NCBI RefSeq assembly: GCF_000423505.1
Contig: NZ_AUIC01000004.1
Coordinates: forward strand, 186,001 to 250,000
DNA: 64,000 nucleotides
Reading direction: 5' to 3'
DNA from: Pseudoclavibacter soli DSM 23366
Lineage (GTDB): Bacteria > Actinomycetota > Actinomycetes > Actinomycetales > Microbacteriaceae
Made by a program: the position numbers and the translations under genes. This document shows, piece by piece, positions 15,399-24,870 of this stretch; within the stretch, counting starts at the first letter, position 1; each line of letters begins with the position of its first letter. The notes below the pieces were generated by a model. That model ran no database searches and had not been told where the DNA came from. It saw only the letters and a list, made by a program, of their open reading frames with translations.

Positions 15399-17890
15399 AT
15401 TCCCTAGCTTCCGTGATTCCGCACCTCGAAGAGGAATTCGCTCGCCAACGCTTGGTGTTCTGGCATGACCCCGATAGCAGTTACGCCGACGAGCTGTCCG
15501 ATATTGACATCGCTGATGTTACAGTTCTTTCGGTCGCCAACGATGAGTACGCGCTCAAATACAGGATTCTTGAGGAAGAACCAGGAGCCAAGTTCCTCAT
15601 CTACCGGCAGGGTAGCGTGCCTGTCGGAATCGGGAATTGGCTGCTCGATCTGGAGCTGGCCTACGGGGTGTTCACCGCTGACCGCACGGCTCTGCTGCGC
15701 CATGATCTCGGTCTGAGCAGTGAGAGCGTGGAGGGGGTACTCAATGCGCACGAGGCCTTCTTCCGGTCCTCGAAGCGAGCTGAAGCGCTCAGGGCACTCC
15801 TTCACACGGATGATTCGGTGGATCTGGTCCAGGCGAAGATGTGTGCGGTTCTGTTGGGCCAAACTGAGCACAGCATGCTGGAGCTGACACGTACCCTGTT
15901 GGCCGAGAACGCCAGCGGTTCGAGCCAGAAGTATGAATCACTTCACGAATACGACCTGCTTGACTTCCACTGGGCCGGGGTTGCCAGGATCTACGGGTAC
16001 AAGGCAACCCAGCCAAGCGTCGACGACTTCATACTGTGGATGTTCCGACAGGCCATGAATGGATTCAAGAGTGACCAGCCGGGGGCGTTACGTAATATCC
16101 AGCTCGACTTCGCCAGCCTGCGCAACGACCGCCGCAGTTCCAAAGCGCTCATGGTCTTGGCCTCGCGCGCCGCCAAAGATCTTGACTATGCACGCAAGAT
16201 CGAAGACGCCGACGTTGCAGCCCTTGCCGGAAACGACCTGTTTGAAGAGGTCGAGCAGAAGATCGTCAGCGCCCTAGCCCGTCAGGTCTCGGCCCGGACG
16301 ATCAGCGCCCGCGAGGTAGGCGACACGATCCGCAGCCGCCAGTCGAGCATCTGGGTGGATGACTACCGGTATCTCTACACAGCAATCGGTTCTGCTTCCG
16401 AACTCCTCTCAATTCTGGCAACAGCATCGTTTGACGTGGCATCATTCGACGCGGGCTTGCTGAAGTACCAGCGAGAGTGGTTCCGGGTCGATCAGCTCTA
16501 TCGCCACTTCCAACTTGCAGCGCGGACCAGCGACTACGACGGAGTGATTGAGACCCTACGTAGCGAGGTGGAAAACTACTACGTCAACAAATTCCTCTTC
16601 CCCCTCGGAATCGCATGGCAACACCAAGTGGACGCAGCTACCGCTTGGCGGTCCAACGTCTTGCGGTCGCAGCTAACGTTCTACCGCGATCGAGTAGAGC
16701 CTCTGGTACGAAAGGGCACCAAGAAGGCCGTCGTCATTATCTCTGATGCCTTGCGCTACGAGGTTGCCGACGAACTAGGTACCCGAGTTCGTCAGGAAGA
16801 CCGCTTCGATGCCACAGTGGATGCCGTACTCGGCGTCTTACCCAGCTACACGCAGCTCGGCATGGCGGCGCTACTACCCCACAAAACCCTCGCGCACTCC
16901 CCAAAGGGCGACCCCGTTCTCGTGGACGGGCAGCGCTCAGATGGAACAGCGAACCGGAACAAGATCCTTGAGCTTGTGGATGGATTTGCGATCCAAGCCG
17001 AAGAAGTCTTGGCCATGGGCAACCGTGAGCTGAAGCAGCTCTACACCGAGCACCATGTGTTCTACGTCTATCACAACGGGATTGATGCCGCAGGAGACAA
17101 GGCGGCAACTGAGCAGTCGGTTTTCGAAGCCGCCGAGACGACGTTGGACACGTTGGTGAAGTTGGTGAAGAAGCTCGCCAGTGCCAACGCGACGAACATC
17201 TTCGTCACCGCTGATCACGGCTTCCTCTATCAAGACAGTCCTCTCGCTGACGCAGGGTACCTGTCGACGAAGCCTCAGGGCGATGATCTAGTGACGGTCA
17301 ACCGTCGCTATGTCCTGGGTCGAGGGTTGAAAGACGAACCTGCCTTCAAGTTGTTTGAACCGGAGCAGGTCGGCTTGGACAGTGACCTTCAGGTGCAAAT
17401 CCCGAAGTCGATCCACCGGCTTCGTCTCCCTGGAGCGGGATCACGGTATGTGCATGGCGGTGCATCGTTGCAGGAGATCGTGGTGCCGGTGCTTGCGATC
17501 AACAAGAAGCGCAAGAGCGATACCCGCCAGGTCAACGTCGAGGCCCAACCCGAGACGGACAAGATCACGACAGGCCAGCTGGTGATCAAGCTCTACCAGA
17601 CCGAACCTGTCAGTGAGAAGGTCCAACCCAGAGCCTTACGCGCTGGACTGTATGTCGGCGAGACACTGATATCGAATCAAGTGGAGCTGACGTTCGATCA
17701 GACTTCGGGTGATGCACGAGATCGATACCAAAGTGCGCGGATGCTCCTGAGCCAAGATGCAGACGCCTTCAACAACCGAGCGGTTGAACTCCGCTTGGAA
17801 GAACAGATTCTGAACACCAGCCAATGGCGGGTGTATCAGCGCGTTCCGTATACGCTGCGCCGCTCATTCACAACGGACTTCGACTTCTAG
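15395..17890 (+). CDS. pglZ: BREX alkaline-phosphatase-fold protein PglZ
   Basis: 831 residues, the usual size for type 1 PglZ. The alkaline phosphatase core shows VVIISDALRYEVADEL (Asp451, metal and nucleophile region) and TADHGFLYQ (605-613). The N-terminus LEEEFARQRLVFWHDPDSSY is the typical beginning. PglZ is a core component of every BREX type, and some members show metal-dependent nuclease or phosphodiesterase activity. The start GTG overlaps the stop of the AlbA_2 gene, which argues that the latter belongs to the operon. Confidence 0.92.
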   Translation: MNSLASVIPHLEEEFARQRLVFWHDPDSSYADELSDIDIADVTVLSVANDEYALKYRILEEEPGAKFLIYRQGSVPVGIGNWLLDLELAYGVFTADRTALLRHDLGLSSESVEGVLNAHEAFFRSSKRAEALRALLHTDDSVDLVQAKMCAVLLGQTEHSMLELTRTLLAENASGSSQKYESLHEYDLLDFHWAGVARIYGYKATQPSVDDFILWMFRQAMNGFKSDQPGALRNIQLDFASLRNDRRSSKALMVLASRAAKDLDYARKIEDADVAALAGNDLFEEVEQKIVSALARQVSARTISAREVGDTIRSRQSSIWVDDYRYLYTAIGSASELLSILATASFDVASFDAGLLKYQREWFRVDQLYRHFQLAARTSDYDGVIETLRSEVENYYVNKFLFPLGIAWQHQVDAATAWRSNVLRSQLTFYRDRVEPLVRKGTKKAVVIISDALRYEVADELGTRVRQEDRFDATVDAVLGVLPSYTQLGMAALLPHKTLAHSPKGDPVLVDGQRSDGTANRNKILELVDGFAIQAEEVLAMGNRELKQLYTEHHVFYVYHNGIDAAGDKAATEQSVFEAAETTLDTLVKLVKKLASANATNIFVTADHGFLYQDSPLADAGYLSTKPQGDDLVTVNRRYVLGRGLKDEPAFKLFEPEQVGLDSDLQVQIPKSIHRLRLPGAGSRYVHGGASLQEIVVPVLAINKKRKSDTRQVNVEAQPETDKITTGQLVIKLYQTEPVSEKVQPRALRAGLYVGETLISNQVELTFDQTSGDARDRYQSARMLLSQDADAFNNRAVELRLEEQILNTSQWRVYQRVPYTLRRSFTTDFDF

Positions 17891-17903
17891 GAGAGTGTGA
17901 TAC

Positions 17904-20060
17904 ATGGAACCGGACGTCTCGAACCTAGACCCGACCGAGCAGTCGGATGCTGTGCGTACTTCAGGTGCGCCCGAGCAAAGTGACCTGGACCGGAAGATCA
18001 ACCGGTACTTCCCTGGCGTGGTCGTACGCAAGGACCTGGTGAAGACAGTCAAGGGCAACGCGATTGTTCCGTCTTACGTGCTGGAATACCTGCTGGGCCA
18101 GTATGCAGCTTCCGACGATGAGGCAACCATCGTGGCCGGGATCGATGCGGTGCGCAAGATTCTCGCGGATCACTATGTGCATCGCAACGAGTCCGAGCTG
18201 GTCAAGTCGATCATTAAAGAGAAAGGACGCCACCGGATCATCGACCGAGCCAGCGTCGTTCTCAATGAAAAGGCCGACGTCTACGAGGCGTCATTTGAGA
18301 ACCTCGGCATCCGCGGCGTTATCATCGACCCCGGAACTGTCAAGGCCAACGAGAAGCTCCTCGTGGGTGGGGTATGGTGTATTTGCGACATCGAGTACTC
18401 CCACGTCGATGATTCCCGGATCGTACCGTGGATTCTGGGATCGCTCAAGGCGATCCAGATGTCGAGCTTCGACTTCGACGGCTACCTTGCCTCCCGACAA
18501 GAATTCACTAGTGAGGAGTGGGTGGACCTGCTCATCCAGTCCATCGGCTTCAACCCTGACCTGTTCGGACGGCGGGCCAAACTCCTCCAGTTGGTGCGAC
18601 TGATCCCGTTCGTGGAACGCAACTACAACTTGGTCGAACTGGGTCCGAAGGGCACCGGCAAGTCGCACATCTTCTCCGAGTTCTCTCCGCACGGGATACT
18701 GATCTCGGGTGGTGAGGTCACGGTGCCGAAGCTGTTCGTCAACAACTCCAACGGCAAGATCGGCCTAGTCGGCTATTGGGACGTTGTCGCTTTCGATGAA
18801 TTCGCGGGCAAGAAGAAGCGGACTGACAAGGCACTTGTCGACATCATGAAGAACTACATGGCGAACAAGTCCTTCTCCCGTGGCGTGCAGACCATGGGCG
18901 CGGAGGCCTCAATGGTGTTCGTGGGCAACACTTCGCACACGGTGCCGTACATGCTCAAACACTCCGACCTGTTCGACGAGCTGCCCGAGTCGTACCACGA
19001 CTCCGCCTACCTAGACCGGCTCCACTGCTACATCCCCGGCTGGGAGGTGGAGACGATCCGCGGCGAGATGTTCTCCACCGGGTACGGGTTCGTTGTCGAC
19101 TACATCGCCGAAGTCCTGCGCTCCATGCGCAACAGCGACTTCTCAGACAAGTATCAGGCGTACTTCACTCTCGGATCGGAGATCTCTACCCGAGATCGCG
19201 ATGGCATCCACAAGACGTTCTCCGGGCTCATGAAAATCCTCTACCCGACCGGCGAGGCCCCCCAGGAAGAGGTCGAGGAGCTACTGCGGTTCGCGATCGA
19301 AGGTCGCAAGCGCGTCAAGGACCAGATCCTGCGCATCGACTCAACCTTCGACCCCGTAAGCTTCGGCTACATCGACAGGGCTGGCAACTGGCACCCGGTG
19401 ACGACGCTGGAGGAGGATGAGTACCCGGCTTACTACCACGTGGGCCAACAACCTGGGGCGGCATCGACTGGTGACGATGTAGTCGGGGCGCAGTCCGTTG
19501 GTGCGCGTCGTCCGTCGTCGACTCCAGGATCTGGGCCCGTTGCTGGTCCCGTTGGGGAGAAGCTCTTCGAGGGGCAGCGGGACTTTGTGGAGAACCAGCG
19601 CGGTGTCTCATATGAGGCTCTGTTCCTTCCGTACTTACGTGGGGCCGCTGAGATCGAACTGCACGACCCGTACATCCGGCTGAACCATCAGGGCCGTAAC
19701 CTTGTCGAGTTGCTTGCCTTAATCGCCTTGGCCAAGGACCCAGCCGACGAGGTGACCTTCAAGCTGTACACGACACTTGACGACGACCCCAACTATCAGC
19801 AGAAGCAGCTGCAGATGCTCAGCCGGATTCGACAGGAAGCGGCGCAACAGGGACTCACAGTTGAGATCGCAAAGGACTTGGGCGGCCACGACCGCTGGCT
19901 ACGCACCGACACGGGCTGGCGCATCAACCTAGGCCGCGGCCTCGACATCTTCCAGAAGTCCGACGGCGGATGGTTCGACCTTGGCACCAGCCGCCAAGAA
20001 TTCCGCCAAGTCCGTGCCTTCGGCGTTACCTACATAAACGAGAAGAAAGCGGTTCAATGA
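17904..20060 (+). CDS. brxL: BREX AAA+ protein BrxL, variant C-terminus
   Basis: 718 residues. The N-terminal and AAA+ parts are those of BrxL: LDRKINRYFPGVVVRKDLVK, Walker A GPKGTGKS (247-254), Walker B VVAFDEF (Asp298, Glu299), and FVGNTSHTVPYMLKHSDLFD. BrxL assembles into DNA-loaded rings in studied systems. Many BrxL end in a Lon-type protease-like domain; here I see none. After a Pro/Ser/Gly-rich linker (about 520-555) the last 160 residues contain HDPYIRLNHQGRNLVELLAL and HDRWLRTDTGWRINLGRGLD, which resemble the PLD-like C-terminal domain of MITD1-type proteins. An AGGAG ribosome binding site precedes the ATG. The stop overlaps the following SIR2 gene by ATGA. Confidence 0.88.
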   Translation: MEPDVSNLDPTEQSDAVRTSGAPEQSDLDRKINRYFPGVVVRKDLVKTVKGNAIVPSYVLEYLLGQYAASDDEATIVAGIDAVRKILADHYVHRNESELVKSIIKEKGRHRIIDRASVVLNEKADVYEASFENLGIRGVIIDPGTVKANEKLLVGGVWCICDIEYSHVDDSRIVPWILGSLKAIQMSSFDFDGYLASRQEFTSEEWVDLLIQSIGFNPDLFGRRAKLLQLVRLIPFVERNYNLVELGPKGTGKSHIFSEFSPHGILISGGEVTVPKLFVNNSNGKIGLVGYWDVVAFDEFAGKKKRTDKALVDIMKNYMANKSFSRGVQTMGAEASMVFVGNTSHTVPYMLKHSDLFDELPESYHDSAYLDRLHCYIPGWEVETIRGEMFSTGYGFVVDYIAEVLRSMRNSDFSDKYQAYFTLGSEISTRDRDGIHKTFSGLMKILYPTGEAPQEEVEELLRFAIEGRKRVKDQILRIDSTFDPVSFGYIDRAGNWHPVTTLEEDEYPAYYHVGQQPGAASTGDDVVGAQSVGARRPSSTPGSGPVAGPVGEKLFEGQRDFVENQRGVSYEALFLPYLRGAAEIELHDPYIRLNHQGRNLVELLALIALAKDPADEVTFKLYTTLDDDPNYQQKQLQMLSRIRQEAAQQGLTVEIAKDLGGHDRWLRTDTGWRINLGRGLDIFQKSDGGWFDLGTSRQEFRQVRAFGVTYINEKKAVQ

Positions 20061-21454
20061 CTACCACAACTGTCGATTCGGGGTTGGCGGAACCTGAGCC
20101 TAATGGGCTCTTCATCGTAGGTGGAGTTGTCAAGTCAGTCATCGCTGGAGCTGAGGCGACAGCGGTTCGAGACCACCTGAGCTCGCTCCTGCAAGTGAAA
20201 AACCTCGTAGTTCTTCTCGGCTCGGGAGCCTCGTTCCATCTGGGCTCTCCACAGACTCGAAATTTAACCAACCAACAAGTTCTGGAACTTATTCGAAAGT
20301 CTGGGGATACGCCAACAGCAAAGGACGAGGAACTTCTTGCCACCATCAACCCGGAAGATGACGGAGATCTGGAAAAACTGCTGAACGGTCTTCAGCTCGC
20401 GGCGTCTCTAGCCGCTCAGGCAAGGCAGCCCAGCGTGGCGCTTGGGTCGGGCGAGCAAGTCAAGTCGTACTACACAGATGAAATCGACGGACTTCGGCAG
20501 CGTATCAATCATGCACTGGCACACGCGTGCCAATTGCCGAGCACTGACAAGCCGCTCGATGCTCCGTACGATGCCGATCCTCTGCTGGCACATAGAGCGT
20601 TCCTGTCGCGGATGGTTCGAAGCAGAGGGGCTAACCTTCCCCGCCCGCAGGTCTTCACCACGAACTATGATTTGGTAATCGAGCGCGCGCTTGATGAATT
20701 GGGTTACCCATACATCGACGGATTCAGTGGGACTGTCGATCGGCGCCTCAACTTCGCGTTCTACGGACTAGACTTTCACCGAGTTGAGACCACAACGCAA
20801 TCAGTCCTTTCCCGTGCAGAGGGTGCGCTTTACTTACACAAGGTCCATGGCAGCCTCAACTGGCGTACATCGAAGGCACGCGACCGGCTTACAGGACTTC
20901 AGTCACTGGAGGTAAGGCAGAGCTCGTCCTCTTCCAATGACGATGACTTGGTATTGATCTATCCGACTTCATCGAAGGAGGGGGACACTCTCGCATACCC
21001 CTACTCGGATCTCCTTCGCCTTCTCGGTGATGCTGTTCAACAAGATGACACCGCCGTCATTGTCGCTGGGTACGGCTTCGCTGATGCCCATATCAATCGA
21101 ATCCTACTTCGCACTCTCGCCACAAACTCTGCGCTCAACATTCTTGTTGCTGATCCGTTTGCTGTGCTAGACGACAGCGACTGGGGCAAGTTGAACGCAG
21201 ACGCTCAGCAAAAGATGCTTGATGAACTAGCCGTCACGCCGAAACAGACCGCCATCGCGGCGCTAGCTAGGGCCAAGGATTCCCGCGTGGCAGTACTAAC
21301 CGGGAATTGTGGAAAATTCACGGAATTTGCTCAGCTTATGCCAGAACCGTCGCTCCAAGGGGAAGCGCCAAGTGCGGTCACAGCGCTGATCGAAGCTCTA
21401 GAGCAAATGACGCAAGGCGATGACGTAACTGCTGAGGCAGATGATCTTCAATGA
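20057..21454 (+). CDS. SIR2-domain defence effector
   Basis: 465 residues with a sirtuin-like NAD-binding fold: LLGSGASFHLG (Gly55-Ser59), FTTNYDLVIERALDE (Thr201-Asp205 region), LHKVHGSLNW (candidate catalytic His264) and VAGYGFADAHINRIL. Defence SIR2 proteins usually hydrolyse NAD, killing or arresting infected cells. The start ATG lies in an ATGA overlap with brxL; the longer open frame begins inside brxL and is rejected. The stop overlaps herA by ATGA. SIR2-HerA pairs are known anti-phage systems (for example Nezha). The coupling makes this one effectively part of the BREX transcription unit. Confidence 0.87.
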   Translation: MTTTTVDSGLAEPEPNGLFIVGGVVKSVIAGAEATAVRDHLSSLLQVKNLVVLLGSGASFHLGSPQTRNLTNQQVLELIRKSGDTPTAKDEELLATINPEDDGDLEKLLNGLQLAASLAAQARQPSVALGSGEQVKSYYTDEIDGLRQRINHALAHACQLPSTDKPLDAPYDADPLLAHRAFLSRMVRSRGANLPRPQVFTTNYDLVIERALDELGYPYIDGFSGTVDRRLNFAFYGLDFHRVETTTQSVLSRAEGALYLHKVHGSLNWRTSKARDRLTGLQSLEVRQSSSSSNDDDLVLIYPTSSKEGDTLAYPYSDLLRLLGDAVQQDDTAVIVAGYGFADAHINRILLRTLATNSALNILVADPFAVLDDSDWGKLNADAQQKMLDELAVTPKQTAIAALARAKDSRVAVLTGNCGKFTEFAQLMPEPSLQGEAPSAVTALIEALEQMTQGDDVTAEADDLQ

Positions 21455-23514
21455 GCGAAACAGGCGCAATCGGGCATGTCGTCGATGTTCGCAGTACCAC
21501 ACTACGAGTCTCGCTCGGAGTTGGGTCAAAGGGCTTCACGAAAGTCGGTCCTTATGGGCTCCAAACTGTCGGTGTAGTCAATTCCTATATCACTGTCCCA
21601 GCGGGAGCGAATCGGGTCGTTGGTATCGTGTCCGGCGTCTACATCAACGGCTCTCAGGAACGGAGGGGAAGAGAACCGCTCGCTACAGAAGAAGACATCG
21701 CTGCCTACGAACTAGAAGCTACCATCGTTGGCAGGTTCGAGGGCAACGTGTTCAAGTCTGGCCTCACCGGATACCCGCCGCTTCATGCTCCAGTACAGGC
21801 GGCAACTCCTGAGGAAGTGAAAGACATCTTCCTCCCCCAGGGAGGGCCGTCACTTAGGATTGGGACGTCTGCCGTCGCAACCGAGCAGGCAGTTCATCTT
21901 GACGCAAATCTGCTCCTTGGCCATCACTGCGCCGTCGTCGGCTCCACCGGGTCAGGTAAGTCATGTACTGTTACCGCAATCATTGACGGACTGTTAGATC
22001 ACGAAATTCCAAACGGGCATATCGTCATCTTTGATATAAACGGTGAGTACGCACAATCATTCGCGCCGGGAACTTCACGTGGCAAGAAGTCGAGGCCGTT
22101 GGTCCTAGGCCCCAAGCCAGGGACCGACTCCGGCCTGTTTCTACCTCACTGGTTCATGAATAACGAGGAACACCTCAACCTTCTACGTGCCAGTGAAGGC
22201 GTACAGGCGCCCGTCCTTCAGCGTGCAATTGCGGACGCGCGCGTCGCTGGGGCGACCACAAATGTGGAGATGCTCAGGCTTCAGAACGTTGCCAGCTCGC
22301 TCGCACTGGTCGAAGGAGCGTTCACCGATTCAAAGGGCGGCGCCGAGACCACCTTCGCGCAGCTTGCTGGCTTACAGAGTGTCGTAGACGAGCAGGTAAC
22401 AGTCGGCGGAGCTTGTGCCGAGCAGTGGGTAAAGATCAAGGAATGTCTCGACTACGGGATACGGAAGGCTGCCGTACCAAATGCGAAGTGGACGGCCCTC
22501 ACGCCTCAGCAGCGCGACGTGCTTGCTAAGATGATTGGCGCGGTACGTGCCCAGATCTCGCTGGCCTTCAACGCGCTCGGCATGGGAAGCGGACAGGCTG
22601 CCCCCGATTTCGACGCCCCGATTTACTACTCCCTGCAGGAACTGTGCGATTACTTCCTCCCGACTCGCATTCAGCTCGAACAGGCATCGGATAATAGAAT
22701 CGCTAGCTACGTCACGACGCTTCAGATGCGTCTAAGCCGGTTGCTCGCGGATGGCAGGTATGACTTCATTACGCGGGTTGAGAAGCACTCTGACCCTCTG
22801 GGCAGTTACTTGAAGGCCCTGATGGGAATTGACCCGACCTCAGGGGACCCTGGTTCCGATTGGCCAGCTGCATCCCTTTTCCAAGAATTGCCGGAGACGC
22901 GCTGTTCGGGACCTTCAGTGACAATCTTCGACCTGAGCCTCGTAGCGAACGACATACTCGAAAGTGTCACTGCACTTCTCGGTCGTATTCTGTTTGACTT
23001 CGCGGTTCGGAGTAAGCCGAGGGCAGAGCATCCTGTCTTGCTGGTGCTTGAGGAGGCCCATCGTTTTGTTCCCTCGGGAAGAGATTCTTCGGGTGGCTTG
23101 AGCCGTTCCGCTGCCGTTTTCGAGCGTATCGCAAAGGAGGGGCGCAAGTTCGGACTATCGCTGCTTCTCGCAAGTCAGCGTCCAAGCGAACTCAGCGAGA
23201 CCGTAGTCGCCCAGTGTGGCACCGTTATCGCCCACCGGCTCACTCACGAAGCAGATCAAGGACTGCTGCGCCACGCGACGGCGCTCAGCTCTCGTGCGCT
23301 ACTCGATCAACTTCCTAGCCTTGCACAGCAGCACGCGCTCGTTACGGGTGTGAGTACTGGAGTTCCTGTGGCAGTACGCGTACGCGACGTTGATGACCCT
23401 CCGAAGAGCGATGATCCCAACTTCATTGCGACTTGGAATGATGCTGGGAAGCTGGCGGATCTGCCTGGCCATATTGACCGGATCGTGAAGGAATGGCAAG
23501 GCGAGTTGCCTTGA
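21451..23514 (+). CDS. HerA-like ATPase of the SIR2-HerA system
   Basis: 687 residues, a hexameric DNA translocase of the FtsK/HerA class. The N-terminal HAS-barrel region (GHVVDVRSTTLRVSLG) leads to Walker A GSTGSGKS (164-171), then IVIFDINGEYAQSF, Walker B LVLEEAHRFVP (Glu534, Glu535), and LLLASQRPSELSETVVAQCG near the sensor region. In described systems HerA forms a complex with SIR2 and both are needed. It is the last gene of the co-oriented array that began at brxA. Confidence 0.88.
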   Translation: MSETGAIGHVVDVRSTTLRVSLGVGSKGFTKVGPYGLQTVGVVNSYITVPAGANRVVGIVSGVYINGSQERRGREPLATEEDIAAYELEATIVGRFEGNVFKSGLTGYPPLHAPVQAATPEEVKDIFLPQGGPSLRIGTSAVATEQAVHLDANLLLGHHCAVVGSTGSGKSCTVTAIIDGLLDHEIPNGHIVIFDINGEYAQSFAPGTSRGKKSRPLVLGPKPGTDSGLFLPHWFMNNEEHLNLLRASEGVQAPVLQRAIADARVAGATTNVEMLRLQNVASSLALVEGAFTDSKGGAETTFAQLAGLQSVVDEQVTVGGACAEQWVKIKECLDYGIRKAAVPNAKWTALTPQQRDVLAKMIGAVRAQISLAFNALGMGSGQAAPDFDAPIYYSLQELCDYFLPTRIQLEQASDNRIASYVTTLQMRLSRLLADGRYDFITRVEKHSDPLGSYLKALMGIDPTSGDPGSDWPAASLFQELPETRCSGPSVTIFDLSLVANDILESVTALLGRILFDFAVRSKPRAEHPVLLVLEEAHRFVPSGRDSSGGLSRSAAVFERIAKEGRKFGLSLLLASQRPSELSETVVAQCGTVIAHRLTHEADQGLLRHATALSSRALLDQLPSLAQQHALVTGVSTGVPVAVRVRDVDDPPKSDDPNFIATWNDAGKLADLPGHIDRIVKEWQGELP

Positions 23515-23617
23515 GAATGGGCTGCAGAAGGTTCAGTTGACCCTTAGTCACCAACACTGCGACGTGGGGCGTAGTCTTTACGCTTTCTGAACATGCCCAA
23601 GTGCCCGACGATTTCTA

Positions 23618-23935
23618 TCATCTATTCCGAGCCACCATGGTTCGCCCTACGAACGTGACCGCAAGAATGAACACAGCCGCAGTCATGCACAGGGCAGCGA
23701 CGTCAAGACCCGTTTGATATGCGTCCGCATGCCCGTTGCCCGGCGCGATCAGCAGGAACCGCGGAGAGAGCTTTAGCATCCACGAAGTCGAGCGGGAGCC
23801 CGGAACCCAGCCCGAAGAGGAGCATCGGTGCGGCACCCAACAGAAGTGGAACATCCTGCCAAAGAAGGAATGCAACCAGGTCGTGGATAGCTCCGAGGGC
23901 ACGCGTCTCGGCCCGCTGCTGGCCGCTCTCGCCTG
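23618..23935 (-). pseudogene. Remnant of an MFS transporter C-terminus
   Basis: Two overlapping frames on the minus strand together give the end of a transporter. One reads LLLGAAPMLLFGLGSGLPLD and FVDAKALSAVPADRAGQ. After a shift of frame the other reads TGLDVAALCMTAAVFILAVT and ends VGRTMVARNR. The AxxVPADRAGxAxG-like segment is typical of drug-efflux MFS proteins. No start and no upstream helices are found, so this is a truncated, frameshifted relic. Confidence 0.55.
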
Positions 23936-24185
23936 AGCCGACCAAGGGCAACTGCGCCGAAGCGAGATGCCGCGACCGCAGATCAGCGCTTCTTCGGGAC
24001 GGTGGCTCCTGCAGAGCAGGCAGTGTTCTGAAGCAGCTGCATCGGCTGATTGAGGACTCATGGCTGAATCTTCAACACGGAGCTGGTACGACCAGCATCA
24101 ATACGATGATGTCGCTCTGGCAGACTCAGCATCACGAGTTGCGTCAGCGTTCCAAGCCCATCGCCTACCCAAGCCTTATATACAT

Positions 24186-24195
24186 CTTGTACAAG
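24186..24195. promoter_or_regulatory. TGTACA palindrome before the antitoxin remnant
   Basis: CTTGTACAAG is a perfect 10-bp palindrome 15 bases upstream of the antitoxin ATG. YefM-type antitoxins bind TGTACA-containing palindromes, so this fits a relic autoregulatory operator. Confidence 0.4.
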
Positions 24196-24210
24196 TTGTT
24201 CCTTGATCAA

Positions 24211-24463
24211 ATGATTTCTGTCACGCTTTCCGAGTTTCGGGCACAACAGAGCGAATACATCGCTGCTGCGCAGCGAGAGCCCGTCGAGATCAGTTCACGT
24301 GGCGTGGGGCGACCGCAGCACCGCGCAACGCATTCTTCGTGCTATCGACGCATTAGCGACTGATCCGCGCCCGCCGGGCTGCCATCGTGGCCCTTACCTG
24401 ATTGCTGCGCTACGGATGGTTTCTGCCAGGAGAGCTGCTACCGGTACTACAGGCCTCTCCTGA
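24211..24463 (+). pseudogene. Collapsed Phd/YefM-RelE toxin-antitoxin pair
   Basis: The frame from ATG 24211 reads MISVTLSEFRAQQSEYIAAA then QREPVEISSRG, the first 31 residues of a Phd/YefM antitoxin, after which the conserved middle is missing. From 24305, in another frame, comes WGDRSTAQRILRAIDALATD then PRPPGC, a typical internal segment of a RelE/ParE toxin, ending at a stop at 24461-24463. An internal deletion joined antitoxin head to toxin middle. The toxin's catalytic C-terminus (the RVGDYRV-like part) is not preserved, so no active toxin is expected. Confidence 0.6.
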
Positions 24464-24755
24464 TTCTCACATCAGGCAGTAGTGCCCGAGACCTCACGTG
24501 GATTTCGACCAAGCTCTGCTGTGGAGCAACAACCGGCACGCCAATGTCACGAGTCTCGTGGTGCAGTAGCGAGGCCAGGGCCCGCTGTGCGGTGAGCCCG
24601 GCCAGCGGAAGGGTCGCCGCAGTTGCCAGATCGATGCTTGTCGGTGCGTGCACGAGCAGATCGGAGCGAATGGCGGCGTGCTGTTGCTAGGGACCGGAGC
24701 CATCCGAGCGCGACGGTTTCATCGCGATGACGCGGTCGCCCTGTCGAGGATAACT
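24447..24755 (-). pseudogene. Remnant of a zinc-type quinone oxidoreductase
   Basis: On the minus strand one frame reads GDRVIAMKPSRSDGSGP, an in-frame TAG (24687-24689), then QQHAAIRSDLLVHAPTSIDL and ATAATLPLAGLTAQRALASL. This is the GDRV...AATLPLAGLTA pattern of medium-chain dehydrogenase/quinone reductases, just before the nucleotide-binding GxGxxG. The rest of the gene is gone. Low-confidence family call, clear pseudogene. Confidence 0.45.
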
Positions 24756-24870
24756 CCGAGAGCACTGGGCTAGTACGTCAAGAACGTAACGAAGCAAAAG
24801 CCTTTGTCAGTGGTCACCCGTAGCCTGTAATCAACCGCATCCGCCGCCCAGACCTCAGGAGGCAACACCC

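Larger units (their letters stand above)
23515..24870. other. Gene graveyard between SIR2-HerA and rhuM-fic
   Basis: 1.36 kb with no intact gene. It holds a frameshifted transporter remnant, a collapsed toxin-antitoxin pair and an oxidoreductase remnant, each listed separately. At 23531-23552 there is a weak similarity to the tRNA-His 3' end (shared GTTCA and TTAG-C/T-CACC); it may be a worn attachment site but is too degenerate to call. Confidence 0.6.

Noticed and set aside
2900-20060. Assignment to BREX type 2 (Pgl) instead of type 1
   Set aside because: brxA, brxB and brxL are present and no pglW-like kinase gene is seen, which fits type 1.
23531-23552. Possible right attachment site similar to the tRNA-His 3' end
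   Set aside because: Only GTTCA and TTAG-C/T-CACC match, with gaps between; too weak to list as a site.
24060-24206. A 48-codon frame (MAESSTRSWYDQHQYDD) before the antitoxin remnant
   Set aside because: No recognisable homology or ribosome binding site, and it lies in a stretch of relics.
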